DNA from: QYOJ01 sp964449285
Lineage (GTDB): Bacteria; Bacteroidota; Bacteroidia; Bacteroidales; FEN-979
Assembly: GCA_964449285.1 (NCBI GenBank)
Contig: CAYUZX010000006.1
Coordinates: forward strand, 1-64,000
Length of the DNA stretch: 64,000 bases
Reading direction: 5' to 3'
This document shows positions 26,395 to 35,261 of this stretch, in pieces. The stretch's first letter is position 1, and every line of letters begins with the position of its first letter. Below the pieces are notes generated by a model. That model was not told where the DNA came from and searched no databases. It saw only the letters and a list, made by a program, of their open reading frames with translations. Position numbers and translations under genes: made by a program.

Positions 26395-27186
26395 ATGAAT
26401 CAGAAATTATCTATCCTGATCCCGGCCTTTAACGAGGAGAAGACAATTACTTCAATCCTGGATAAAGTGCTGGCGGTGGAGCTACCAGGAAATCTTGAAA
26501 AGGAGATCATCATTGTGAACGACGCCTCCACGGATGCCACCGAGCGCGTTGTAAAGGAGTACATTGCCACGCACCCCTCCCCCGTCCCCTCCCCGGAAGG
26601 GGAGGGGAGTAAGTCCCCTTCAGGGGATTTAGGGGTGAGCCCCGGCATCCGGTTGCACACCCAACCTGTGAATCAGGGAAAAGGCGCAGCGATACACAAA
26701 GCCATCGAACTCGCGACCGGCGATTTCATCATAATCCAGGATGCCGACCTCGAGTATGACCCTCAGGAATATAACATTCTGTTACAGCCTGTATTGGAAC
26801 AGGTTGCGGATGTGGTTTATGGGTCGAGGTTCATGGGTGGAAAGCCGCACCGGATCCTCTTTTTCTGGCACTCCATCGGCAACAAGATCCTCACCTTCCT
26901 CTCCAACCTGCTCACCAATCTCAACCTAACCGACATGGAGACTTGTTATAAGCTCTTTCGGGCCGAATTCCTGAAACAGATCCATTTCAAGGAGAAACGA
27001 TTCGGATTTGAGCCGGAGGTCACTTCCAAGATTGCCCGTTTCCCGGGAATCCGCATTTATGAGGTCGGGATTTCTTACTATGGGAGAACTTACGTGGAGG
27101 GAAAAAAAATCCGCATGAAAGATGCCATCCGGGCGGTCGTTTGCCTGGTCAGGTATAACCTGTTCGACAGGAAATACAAGAAATAG
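26395..27186 (+). CDS. GT2 glycosyltransferase (dolichyl-phosphate mannose synthase-like) with hairpin insertion
   Basis: Cytoplasmic GT-A enzyme probably charging a polyprenyl phosphate with a sugar for the GT-C enzymes next door. 263 residues: SILIPAFNEEKTI (N-terminal), IIIVNDASTDATE (nucleotide site), NQGKGAAIHKAI, the metal-binding IIQDADLEYDP, YGSRFMGG, and METCYKLFRAEFLK with RFGFEPEVTSKIA. No C-terminal membrane helices. Residues about 59-84 (PSPVPSPEGEGSKSPSGDLG) are encoded by two perfect inverted repeats and do not belong to the family fold; frame is kept. 11 nt after murF-alr. Confidence 0.88.
   Translation: MNQKLSILIPAFNEEKTITSILDKVLAVELPGNLEKEIIIVNDASTDATERVVKEYIATHPSPVPSPEGEGSKSPSGDLGVSPGIRLHTQPVNQGKGAAIHKAIELATGDFIIIQDADLEYDPQEYNILLQPVLEQVADVVYGSRFMGGKPHRILFFWHSIGNKILTFLSNLLTNLNLTDMETCYKLFRAEFLKQIHFKEKRFGFEPEVTSKIARFPGIRIYEVGISYYGRTYVEGKKIRMKDAIRAVVCLVRYNLFDRKYKK
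26586..26627 (+). repeat. two perfect hairpins in frame inside the GT2 gene
   Basis: CCCCTCCCC (26586-26594), loop GGAA, GGGGAGGGG (26599-26607); then TCCCCT (26614-26619), loop TC, AGGGGA (26622-26627). The same CCTCCCC-type hairpin occurs between genes at 5129 and 17787. Confidence 0.9.
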
Positions 27187-27225
27187 AAGGGATTTGTCTG
27201 GTTTTGGTAAACATCACCGTTAATC

Positions 27226-29097
27226 ATGGGCATAGACCATAAATATCTCCAGAGAAACCTCTCTCTGATCATCTTTTACCTTCTTATCCTGGTTGTTGTC
27301 ATCAGCCGGCTAACCTTCCCGCGCTGGCTGACCTACGATGTCCTGTCAATCCTCTCATGGGATGTCTTTGGCTACTATCTGTATCTCCCGGCAACCTTCA
27401 TACACCATGACCTGGGGATATCTGATTTTTCGTGGCTTCAGCAGATCCTCGATACCTATCACCCTACCAATGGTTTCTACCAGGCCTATATGGGTCCCCT
27501 CGGTGATTATGTGATGAAGTACCCCATGGGCCTTGCCATTCTTTATACTCCTTTTTTCTTCGTGGGTCATCTCTTTGCTGGTTTGTTCGGATTCCAATCC
27601 GATGGATTCTCTCTTCCCTACCAGGTTTCCGTTGCCATGGGGTGTATTCTTTATACGATTTGCGGACTCTGGTTCCTGAGAAAAATACTGCTGACCTATT
27701 TTTCAGAAGGGGTGACTGCCATCACCATGGTGTTGATCGTATTGGGCACCAACTATTTTGAGCTGACGGCCTACGACGGAGCCCTGGTGCATAATGCTCT
27801 TTTTACCATCTATATCCTCATCATCTGGCTGACAATCCGATGGCACGAAAATGCCTCCTGGCGATCTTCACTTTTTCTGGGATTGCTGATCGGGCTGGCC
27901 GTCATCATCAGGCCGACGGAGATCATCAGCGCCCTGATCCCCCTCCTCTGGGGAGTATGGGACAGGGAGAGTTTAGTGAGAAAATGGTCATTGGTCATTG
28001 GTCATTGGAAAAAGATTGTCGTCATTTTCATGGCCATTTTCCTTATTGGTTCTTTTCAGTTAATTTATTGGAAGATCTATGCAGGCACTTGGTTGTATTA
28101 CAGCTACGAGCCCGGGGAGAAGCTTCAGTGGATTGCCCCCTATTTATGGCAGGTCCTGTTTTCCTTTAAAAAGGGTTGGCTGATCTATACGCCGATGATG
28201 CTCTTTGCACTGATTGGTTTTTACTGCCTTGGGGAGAAGCTTAAACCGCTGTTTTACTCGGTTTTCCTTTTTGTTGTCGTGAATATCCTGATCGTAGCCA
28301 GTTGGCCTACCTGGTGGTACGGCGGAAGCTTCGGCCAGAGGGCTATGATGCAATCCTATGCAGTTCTGGCTTTCCCCTTGGCAGCGTTGGTTCAGTGGTT
28401 GATTTCGAAGAAATTATGGATAAAAATTCCTCTGTTCATGTTGATGTTTTTTTTCATCCTTCTAAACCTTTTTCAAACATGGCAATACATGAACTTTCTG
28501 ATAGAACCTACGTTGATGACAAAGGAGTACTACTGGAGGATGTTTGGAAAAACCAAAACGGATAATGTGGCGAAAGGCTTCCTCGAAGGATATAAAGAGA
28601 GTGGTTGGGAAGCGATGGGCCCCACCGATGAATACCAGAGGAGGGAACTTGTCGCACTTGACTTTGAGAAGGATGAACCGATGATTGCCGGTGAACGGGA
28701 AGATTCAATTGTTCACCAGGGAAGCTACTCCTGCAGATTGAATCACACGAATAAATCCTTTTTAATCTGGGATCAAAAGGTCCTGGAATTTACCAATACG
28801 CAGGAGAGTTGGGTACGGGTCACTTTTTGGCTTTATTCCTCCTATCTGTTTAAGTATAATCCGGGATATTTTATGATAACCATGAATCACCAGGGCACCA
28901 AGTATAAATACAGATCCCTGGTTTTTCAGGAGGAGGGATGGATTCCCCTGAAATGGAATAAGGTAATATATACCTACCGGATCCCATATATTGAGGATCC
29001 AGACGACCGGTTGATGGTTTATCTCTGGAAAGATAGCCCTGAAAACCTCTATATCGATGATGTAACCGTTGCACTCTATGAGCCAAACGATGAATAA
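27226..29097 (+). CDS. GT-C (ArnT/PMT-like) membrane protein with C-terminal beta-sandwich, copy 1
   Basis: 623 residues. Around a dozen hydrophobic segments span about residues 13-430. After the first comes an acidic loop then YYLYLPATF (WDVFGYYLYLPATFIHHD), equivalent to the catalytic first periplasmic loop of ArnT/PMT enzymes that transfer sugars from polyprenyl phosphate. The last 150 residues are a soluble periplasmic domain (HQGSYSCRLNH ... WVRVTFWLYS ... RLMVYLWKDSPENLYIDDVTV) shared with neighbours. Residues 254-261 (WSLVIGHW) come from three TGGTCAT heptamers. First of three tandem paralogues; the next start overlaps this stop by 8 nt. Confidence 0.82.
   Translation: MGIDHKYLQRNLSLIIFYLLILVVVISRLTFPRWLTYDVLSILSWDVFGYYLYLPATFIHHDLGISDFSWLQQILDTYHPTNGFYQAYMGPLGDYVMKYPMGLAILYTPFFFVGHLFAGLFGFQSDGFSLPYQVSVAMGCILYTICGLWFLRKILLTYFSEGVTAITMVLIVLGTNYFELTAYDGALVHNALFTIYILIIWLTIRWHENASWRSSLFLGLLIGLAVIIRPTEIISALIPLLWGVWDRESLVRKWSLVIGHWKKIVVIFMAIFLIGSFQLIYWKIYAGTWLYYSYEPGEKLQWIAPYLWQVLFSFKKGWLIYTPMMLFALIGFYCLGEKLKPLFYSVFLFVVVNILIVASWPTWWYGGSFGQRAMMQSYAVLAFPLAALVQWLISKKLWIKIPLFMLMFFFILLNLFQTWQYMNFLIEPTLMTKEYYWRMFGKTKTDNVAKGFLEGYKESGWEAMGPTDEYQRRELVALDFEKDEPMIAGEREDSIVHQGSYSCRLNHTNKSFLIWDQKVLEFTNTQESWVRVTFWLYSSYLFKYNPGYFMITMNHQGTKYKYRSLVFQEEGWIPLKWNKVIYTYRIPYIEDPDDRLMVYLWKDSPENLYIDDVTVALYEPNDE
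27985..28005 (+). repeat. in-frame TGGTCAT heptamers inside a GT-C gene
   Basis: Three exact TGGTCAT units followed by TGG, in a predicted loop between membrane segments. Confidence 0.85.
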
Positions 29098-30886
29098 CAA
29101 ACGTATAGGAATCGGGAAAGTCTCTTTGCCTGTGATCTGGTTTGATGTGATTTTATATACGGGACTTTTTGCCTTGTTCCTTAATATGGCATTTATCAGG
29201 AATTTTACGGATGGCAAAGTCGCCGGCAGGGGAGAATTTTATACAGATAATGGCGCATACTATATCTACCTTCCAGCAACATTCATTTACGGATACACAA
29301 TAGAGGGTTATCCGGATAGCATTGATTATAAAAATGCTGGCGGGTTTATGTTGAACAAGGAGAAGAAAAAGGTGATTACAAAGGTGACCTATGGAGTGGC
29401 GTTTTTAGTAGCGCCGTTTTTTGTCCCCGCTCATCTTATCATCTCAGCATGTGATCTTCCAGCCGATGGTTTTTCGATCTATTACCACCGTATGGCTGTC
29501 GTGGCTGCGGTCTTTTACCTGATTCTATCCATGTTTATCCTGAAATCCTTCCTTCTCTTTTATTTTCCACGCTGGCTGAGTTACTCACTGCCTTTCATCA
29601 TCCTGGTTGGTTCAAATCTCTATTTTTTCAGTATGGAGGAGCTGCTATTTGCTCACCTGTACTCTTTTTTCCTAATCTCACTATTGTTGTTGACCTTAAA
29701 AAAATACCTTATTACCGGAATGAGGTCTTTCATGCTATTCATCGCTTTCAGCTTCATCATAGCCTTCCTGGTTTTGGTCAGACCTACCAACATCCTGCTT
29801 CTCACATTACTTGCATTCTGGGATGTAAGATCACTAAAAGAGATCGGAGGACGGTTCGTCCATTTTTTCAGATGGCCATATATTCTGGCCTTTCTTGGAA
29901 TTGTCGTATTGGTTTTCATCCCACAATCGGTTTATTGGCACTATATTTCAGGTAGTTGGATTTTCTTCTCCTACCCTGGTGAAGGTTTTACAAATTGGAA
30001 ACATCCGATGATGATTCCGTTCTGGTTTTCTCCATTAAATGGATGGATTCCTTACACCCCCCTTGCAATCCTCTTCCTTATCGGATTCGGCACGATGATT
30101 GCGAAACGTTACCCTAATGGAATCCTGATAACTGTGCTTTTCTTTGTTTACTCTTATGTATTCTCTTCCTGGCATTCCTGGTATTTTGGTGGAAGTTTCG
30201 GGTGTCGTCCCCTAATCGATTTTTATCCTTTGTTTGCAGTAGCTCTGGGGTATTTAATCATGACCTGTATCCGCCATAAAAATTTATTGATCAAAACAGT
30301 ACCTTTTCTCTTCATTGTATTTTCCATCTATTTTAATCAACGATTGTTTGACCGGCGGCTTTGGTACAGTGGAGGTACCTGGACGTGGGAGGATTATAAA
30401 GACCAGTTGGAACATGCCGGGGTTGCTTATTTCCCCCGTCAGCAATACATATATAATAACGATTTTGAGAACACCTCTTCTTCCATGTATGGCCCAGGTA
30501 ATAGTATTTGTGTCCATTCGGGAACAAAATCTACTTACATGACAGAAAACATACAGATTGGTTGTCACTATAATTTCTGGCTTTCTACCATACTTGACAA
30601 TCGGATTGTGGAGAAGGTGTCTGCCTCAATCTGGATAAATCCACTGGACTCGAATCATACAAGAGCTATCTTTGTTTGTGTAATACGAAGTGCTGACAAT
30701 AAAATAAAACTAAAACGGGAGATCCCGGTTGATGAGTTTCTGGTCGGAGCAAATCAGTGGGCCGAACTTACCATAAACCTGCATATTCCTCAATGGATCG
30801 ACATGAGTAGTTTGATTTCATTTTACATGCTCAATCCCGGGAATAGAAGGTTTTATATTGATGATATGAAAATTCACTTTGAATAG
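29090..30886 (+). CDS. GT-C (ArnT/PMT-like) membrane protein with C-terminal beta-sandwich, copy 2
   Basis: About 598 residues from ATG 29090, preferred over 29069 because it overlaps the previous stop by only 8 nt and gives a basic tail before the first helix. It has the motif YTDNGAYYIYLPATFIYGY, multiple membrane helices to about residue 425, and WFSPLNGWIPYTPLAILFL and SSWHSWYFGGSFGCR, which are conserved with copies 1 and 3. The C-terminal periplasmic module starts NDFENTSSSMYG and ends LISFYMLNPGNRRFYIDDMKIHFE. Likely glycosyltransferase acting on lipid-linked sugar; acceptor unknown. Confidence 0.8.
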   Translation: MNNKRIGIGKVSLPVIWFDVILYTGLFALFLNMAFIRNFTDGKVAGRGEFYTDNGAYYIYLPATFIYGYTIEGYPDSIDYKNAGGFMLNKEKKKVITKVTYGVAFLVAPFFVPAHLIISACDLPADGFSIYYHRMAVVAAVFYLILSMFILKSFLLFYFPRWLSYSLPFIILVGSNLYFFSMEELLFAHLYSFFLISLLLLTLKKYLITGMRSFMLFIAFSFIIAFLVLVRPTNILLLTLLAFWDVRSLKEIGGRFVHFFRWPYILAFLGIVVLVFIPQSVYWHYISGSWIFFSYPGEGFTNWKHPMMIPFWFSPLNGWIPYTPLAILFLIGFGTMIAKRYPNGILITVLFFVYSYVFSSWHSWYFGGSFGCRPLIDFYPLFAVALGYLIMTCIRHKNLLIKTVPFLFIVFSIYFNQRLFDRRLWYSGGTWTWEDYKDQLEHAGVAYFPRQQYIYNNDFENTSSSMYGPGNSICVHSGTKSTYMTENIQIGCHYNFWLSTILDNRIVEKVSASIWINPLDSNHTRAIFVCVIRSADNKIKLKREIPVDEFLVGANQWAELTINLHIPQWIDMSSLISFYMLNPGNRRFYIDDMKIHFE

Positions 30887-30901
30887 ACTAATTTTTAACT
30901 T

Positions 30902-32674
30902 ATGCGTAGGCAAAGAATAGGGTCGAGAACTATTGCAAGCAGCTTTTTTTTCGGAATATTTCTAATATCGTTGTTTCTCTCCTTTCAAATTCACCGTGAC
31001 AGAGATTTTTTTTCGTGGAAAAGTGAACTTTGGGCTGATCGCGCGGGCTATTATATCTATCTCCCTGCTACCATTCTTTATGGCTATGATGTTTCAAAGG
31101 CGCCTGAGAAGATTCATGAAAAGACCGGCTATGGCTTCTGGCTGGACTACAATACCGGAAAGATTGAAACCAAATATCCCTATGGAGTAGCGATACTTTT
31201 AAGCCCCTTCTTTGTTGCCACGCACATCACCTCACTTGCATTGAATATTCCGGAGGAGGGGGGATTCTCTCCCCTTTATCACCGGATGATCGATGTGGCG
31301 GCAGTGATCTATCTGATCCTGGCGCTGATGCTGCTTAGAAAGGTGTTGCAACGCTATTTTTCGCCGATGGTGCAATACCTTACGCTCTTCTTTATCTATG
31401 CTGGGACGAACCTCTTTTACTACACGCTTGACGACAGCTCTATGTCGCATGTATACTCTTTCTTTCTATTCTCCCTTTTCCTCTTTGCGCTGGTCAGATT
31501 TCTGGATAACAGGAAATATGGCTATTACATCCTGATGGTCTTTGCCGGTTCGCTGGCAGTGGTTACCCGACCAACAAATATCCTCCTTTTTTCCCTCTTC
31601 TTCTTATGGGAACTCACCTCTTTCAGATCGTTTGTCGATCGGTTGAAATTGTTCTTCAAACCCGCATACCTGATCACATTTCTTGTTGTTCTTTTCCTGG
31701 TGCTGTTGCCGCAACTTCTCTATTGGAAATACCTGCATGGAACATACATCGCTTATACTTACGGGGAAGAAGGCTTCATTAACTGGCAGAACCCATACTT
31801 GCTGGAAGTTTGGTTTTCGCCGGTGAATGGACTGTTTTCTTACAGCCCATTGGTATTGCTGATGTTGGCCGGAATCGTTCTGATGATAGCGAAGAGGCGG
31901 CCCAACGGATGGCTTGCGTTAGTCATCTTTTTGATCGTGAGTTACATCTGTGCTTCCTGGCAAACCTGGTATTTTGGATGTAGCTTCGGACAACGCTCGT
32001 TTGTAGAATATTATGCCCTCTTTAGTATTCCACTCGGATTTCTTATTCAATGGGCGATTGAAAAAAAAGGATACTTGATGACAGCGATTGTTCTATGCCT
32101 TTTGATCTTTTTTTCCTGGTTTAACTATCGTCTTACACATAGTTATCAAAAGTGCTTCTTTGGCGCTACCTGGGACTGGGATAACTACTTTCGCCAGCTG
32201 GATCGTGCCGGTATTCCTTTGTATGGATTACCGAAGATCTCTTATATGAATGATTTTGAGAATCAAACATTAAACGAAGGAAACATTATTTCCAGGGAGG
32301 TTGTCAGATCGGGTATGTGCAGTGCCACGTTTGATGCGAAGCATGATTTTTGTTGCAGGGCCATAAAGTATATCTGGGACTTTCCACAGGATAAACTGCC
32401 TGGTGTTGTAGATGTTTCCTGTTGGGTCTTCTATCCTGATTCTATTTTTCCTGGCATTAAGCTTGTTTTTTCGGTAGAAAGGGAAGAATTTTCACTAAAA
32501 TGGGAAGGAATGGACCTGAGTAATCTGATCTCAGTCAAAGGAAGCTGGCAATATGTATCAGCCTCTTTCACCATTCCTGAAAACTTACCTGGAGATACAC
32601 AGCTTCTGGTTTACATCTGGAATCCGGGAAAAAGAAGCATATTTGTAGATGATCTGGATGTCAAATACGAGTGA
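30902..32674 (+). CDS. GT-C (ArnT/PMT-like) membrane protein with C-terminal beta-sandwich, copy 3
   Basis: 590 residues, closest to copy 2. It has WADRAGYYIYLPATILYGYD, then KYPYGVAILLSPFFVATHI, VVTRPTNILLF, VWFSPVNGLFSYSPLVLL and SWQTWYFGCSFGQRSFVEYY. The periplasmic module (about 440-590) starts NDFENQTLNEG and ends QLLVYIWNPGKRSIFVDDLDVKYE. Tandem duplication followed by strong divergence suggests that the three enzymes add different sugars or act on different acceptors. Confidence 0.8.
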   Translation: MRRQRIGSRTIASSFFFGIFLISLFLSFQIHRDRDFFSWKSELWADRAGYYIYLPATILYGYDVSKAPEKIHEKTGYGFWLDYNTGKIETKYPYGVAILLSPFFVATHITSLALNIPEEGGFSPLYHRMIDVAAVIYLILALMLLRKVLQRYFSPMVQYLTLFFIYAGTNLFYYTLDDSSMSHVYSFFLFSLFLFALVRFLDNRKYGYYILMVFAGSLAVVTRPTNILLFSLFFLWELTSFRSFVDRLKLFFKPAYLITFLVVLFLVLLPQLLYWKYLHGTYIAYTYGEEGFINWQNPYLLEVWFSPVNGLFSYSPLVLLMLAGIVLMIAKRRPNGWLALVIFLIVSYICASWQTWYFGCSFGQRSFVEYYALFSIPLGFLIQWAIEKKGYLMTAIVLCLLIFFSWFNYRLTHSYQKCFFGATWDWDNYFRQLDRAGIPLYGLPKISYMNDFENQTLNEGNIISREVVRSGMCSATFDAKHDFCCRAIKYIWDFPQDKLPGVVDVSCWVFYPDSIFPGIKLVFSVEREEFSLKWEGMDLSNLISVKGSWQYVSASFTIPENLPGDTQLLVYIWNPGKRSIFVDDLDVKYE

Positions 32675-32680
32675 TGTACG

Positions 32681-33967
32681 ATGAAGCTTGTTCAGAAAAT
32701 CATCCTGTTGCTTTTACTGGCCATCCTGTTATGTCCCTTGATTCAACAGAGCTCAGGTTGGATCTCATCGGCTCCATTGAAAGGCTTTTTCCAACTTCAT
32801 CCCTATCCCCCTCTAACCTGGCGATCATGGTTTTCAAGTGAATTTCAGGACGATATTGCGGTTACCATTAACGATCGGATCGGATTCAGGAGAGATCTGG
32901 TAAGACTTTATAACCAGGTTGATTTTTCATTGTTCCGGATCCCCCATGCCGAAAAGATTGTCATTGGCAAGGAGGGATATTTACTTGCACAACAATATCT
33001 CGATGCCTCGATGGGACTTGATTACGTGGGAGCATCCCTCATCAGGGAAAAGGTGGCGTTGTTTGATAAGATTCAGGATGGACTATGGACACAAAAACGA
33101 CAACTCCTTGTATTGGTCTTTCCGCCCGATAAAGGGACATTCTATCCCGAATTCATGCCGGAGAGATATCTTCGTAAAATACATAAGGAAACGAACTACC
33201 TAAAATACAAGGACGAATTGCAGAACTCGGGGGCCAACTTCATCGATTTCAACAACTATTTTTTGAAACTCAAGGATACTTCAAGGTATGTGCTTTATCC
33301 GAAAACCGGAATCCACTGGAGTACATACGGAGCCTTGCTGGCTGCCGATTCGGTATCAAGGTATATCGAGGCAAACCTGGATGTGAAGCTGCCCCACATG
33401 ATCATCGACAGCATTGTGGTTACAGATGAATTGAGGAGTCCGGATGGCGACATGGGCGCTACGATGAACCTGATATGGGAGATCCCACACCCAAAAATGG
33501 CCTATCCGGTCGTTCATTTTGATACGAGCGATGAGAGAAAAAAGGTGAATGCTCTGGTGATAGGGGACAGCTTTTACTGGAATTGGTATTATTCAGGTTA
33601 TATTCGGAATACGTTTAAAAATGACGCTTTCTGGTATTATAACAAGGAGGTCTATCCGGAGCATTTTACCAAGCCTACCACCATCTGGGATATCAACAGG
33701 CAGGAGGTCATCGCCCAGTCTGATGTCATCATTATCCTGCTGGTCAATGCAGGATATGGCAATATCGGATATGGGATACTCGAAGAGCTGTCTACCTATT
33801 TAGGGATGGAAGACCCCCGGATGGTAGAGATTATGGAGCGCATGAGAAACAATCCCGAATGGTTGCAAACACTCCGGGAAAAGGCAATCGAGAGAAATAT
33901 CTCCCTGGAGGAGATGATGAAGATCGATGCCCGCTATGTCATAGACCAACAACTTAAAGGTCAGTAG
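32681..33967 (+). CDS. AlgX/AlgJ-like SGNH O-acetyltransferase-related protein, copy 1
   Basis: 428 residues: one N-terminal membrane anchor or uncleaved signal (KIILLLLLAILLCPLIQ), then a periplasmic SGNH-fold domain. Shared family features are FFQLHPYPPLTWRSWFS, NDRIGFRRDLVRLYNQVDFSLF, PPDKGTFYPEFMP, the His motif TGIHWSTYG (H212) and the nucleophile motif VIGDSFYW (S297). In P. aeruginosa AlgX the triad has Asp-x-His; here that Asp position is Gly (G210). Encoded 7 nt after a GT-C enzyme and upstream of an AlgI-like MBOAT, the normal partner that supplies the acyl group across the membrane. Confidence 0.83.
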   Translation: MKLVQKIILLLLLAILLCPLIQQSSGWISSAPLKGFFQLHPYPPLTWRSWFSSEFQDDIAVTINDRIGFRRDLVRLYNQVDFSLFRIPHAEKIVIGKEGYLLAQQYLDASMGLDYVGASLIREKVALFDKIQDGLWTQKRQLLVLVFPPDKGTFYPEFMPERYLRKIHKETNYLKYKDELQNSGANFIDFNNYFLKLKDTSRYVLYPKTGIHWSTYGALLAADSVSRYIEANLDVKLPHMIIDSIVVTDELRSPDGDMGATMNLIWEIPHPKMAYPVVHFDTSDERKKVNALVIGDSFYWNWYYSGYIRNTFKNDAFWYYNKEVYPEHFTKPTTIWDINRQEVIAQSDVIIILLVNAGYGNIGYGILEELSTYLGMEDPRMVEIMERMRNNPEWLQTLREKAIERNISLEEMMKIDARYVIDQQLKGQ

Positions 33968-33969
33968 AG

Positions 33970-35259
33970 ATGAACAAGACCCAGAACATACTACTGATTT
34001 TTGTTATTCTGATCCTTTCTTCATCAGTAATCCATGGGGTGTTTCCCTTTATCCATACGCACAAATTAGCTGGATCTTACATCCCCGTGCCCGAGCCGGT
34101 TTTGACAGATTCTTCCTGGTTTGCCGGCGTGTACCAGCAACAAAAAACCGAAAGAGTCAAGGAGACGATCGAATTCCGGAATGATTTTGTGCGACTGTTC
34201 AATCAGGTCGATTTCAGCTTGTTCAGAATTCCACATGCAAACGGAGTCATTGTGGGTAAGGAGGGATATCTCTACTATGTGGAGGGAATTTTTAACATCA
34301 CCGGGAGAAATGTGTTTGACCCCTCATCCTATCCTACACAGGTGAATGAATACAAAATACTGCAAGAGTACCTGATGGACCATTATGGAATTCCGCTGTT
34401 ATGGGTTCTTGCCCCTGATAAAGCACACTTTTATCCTGAATATATCCCTTCCCGATTTCTGAAGAATCTGAAAACCCCTACGAAATATACCTCCTACGTT
34501 CATTTTCTGGATGAAGCGCAGGTGCCGTATCTCGATTTCAATAACTACTTTATGCTGATGAAGGATACTTCAAGGTATCAGCTCTATCCAAAAAACGGAT
34601 CTCATTGGAGCTCCTATGGCGCTGTCATTGCGTTTGATTCACTGAGCCGGTACCTTCAGGAAGTGTATAAGATGAAGATGCCGGAATGGATTTTAGACAG
34701 TATGGTAACCTCACAGGAGCTCTATGATGACCATGGGGACTTATCCCGAACGATGAACCTGATCTGGGAACCAAGCCACCCTTCCATGGATTATGCCAAC
34801 TATCATTTCACTCAACGTGATTCAACATATAAACTGAATGTGCTTTTTATTGGAGACAGTTTTTTCTGGCAATGGTACTATCCTGGTATAATCGAAAATA
34901 ATTTTAACCAATTTCATTTCTGGTATTATAGCCAAGGTGTATATCCCGAAAGTTTTAAAAAGTACCTGAATGCCTATACCTTGGATCTGAGGGAAACAAT
35001 CCAGCAATATGATGTAATCATTATGCTTCAGACGATGGGTGGTTATGTGAATCTTGGATATGGATTTGTTGAACGTGCTTTCTGCGAGTTACTTTATAAG
35101 GATAGATTCGATTATTTCATGAATCGAATAAGAGGCTCTGAGGAGTGGTACGGTTACGTTCAACGAAAAGCCGTTAACCAGGGACTTCCGGTAGAGACAA
35201 TCCTCTGCAGGGAAGCTATTTATAACGTATCTGAGGAGATTAAAAAACAAAAACACTAA
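33970..35259 (+). CDS. AlgX/AlgJ-like SGNH O-acetyltransferase-related protein, copy 2
   Basis: 429 residues, collinear with copy 1. N-terminal anchor (ILLIFVILILSSSVI), ETIEFRNDFVRLFNQVDFSLF, APDKAHFYPEYIP, NGSHWSSYG (H212, with Gly at the Asp position) and FIGDSFFWQWYYPG (S297). Two nt separate it from copy 1 and two from the MBOAT gene, so the trio is one translation unit. Probable O-acyl transfer to an extracytoplasmic glycan. Confidence 0.83.
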   Translation: MNKTQNILLIFVILILSSSVIHGVFPFIHTHKLAGSYIPVPEPVLTDSSWFAGVYQQQKTERVKETIEFRNDFVRLFNQVDFSLFRIPHANGVIVGKEGYLYYVEGIFNITGRNVFDPSSYPTQVNEYKILQEYLMDHYGIPLLWVLAPDKAHFYPEYIPSRFLKNLKTPTKYTSYVHFLDEAQVPYLDFNNYFMLMKDTSRYQLYPKNGSHWSSYGAVIAFDSLSRYLQEVYKMKMPEWILDSMVTSQELYDDHGDLSRTMNLIWEPSHPSMDYANYHFTQRDSTYKLNVLFIGDSFFWQWYYPGIIENNFNQFHFWYYSQGVYPESFKKYLNAYTLDLRETIQQYDVIIMLQTMGGYVNLGYGFVERAFCELLYKDRFDYFMNRIRGSEEWYGYVQRKAVNQGLPVETILCREAIYNVSEEIKKQKH

Positions 35260-35261
35260 AT

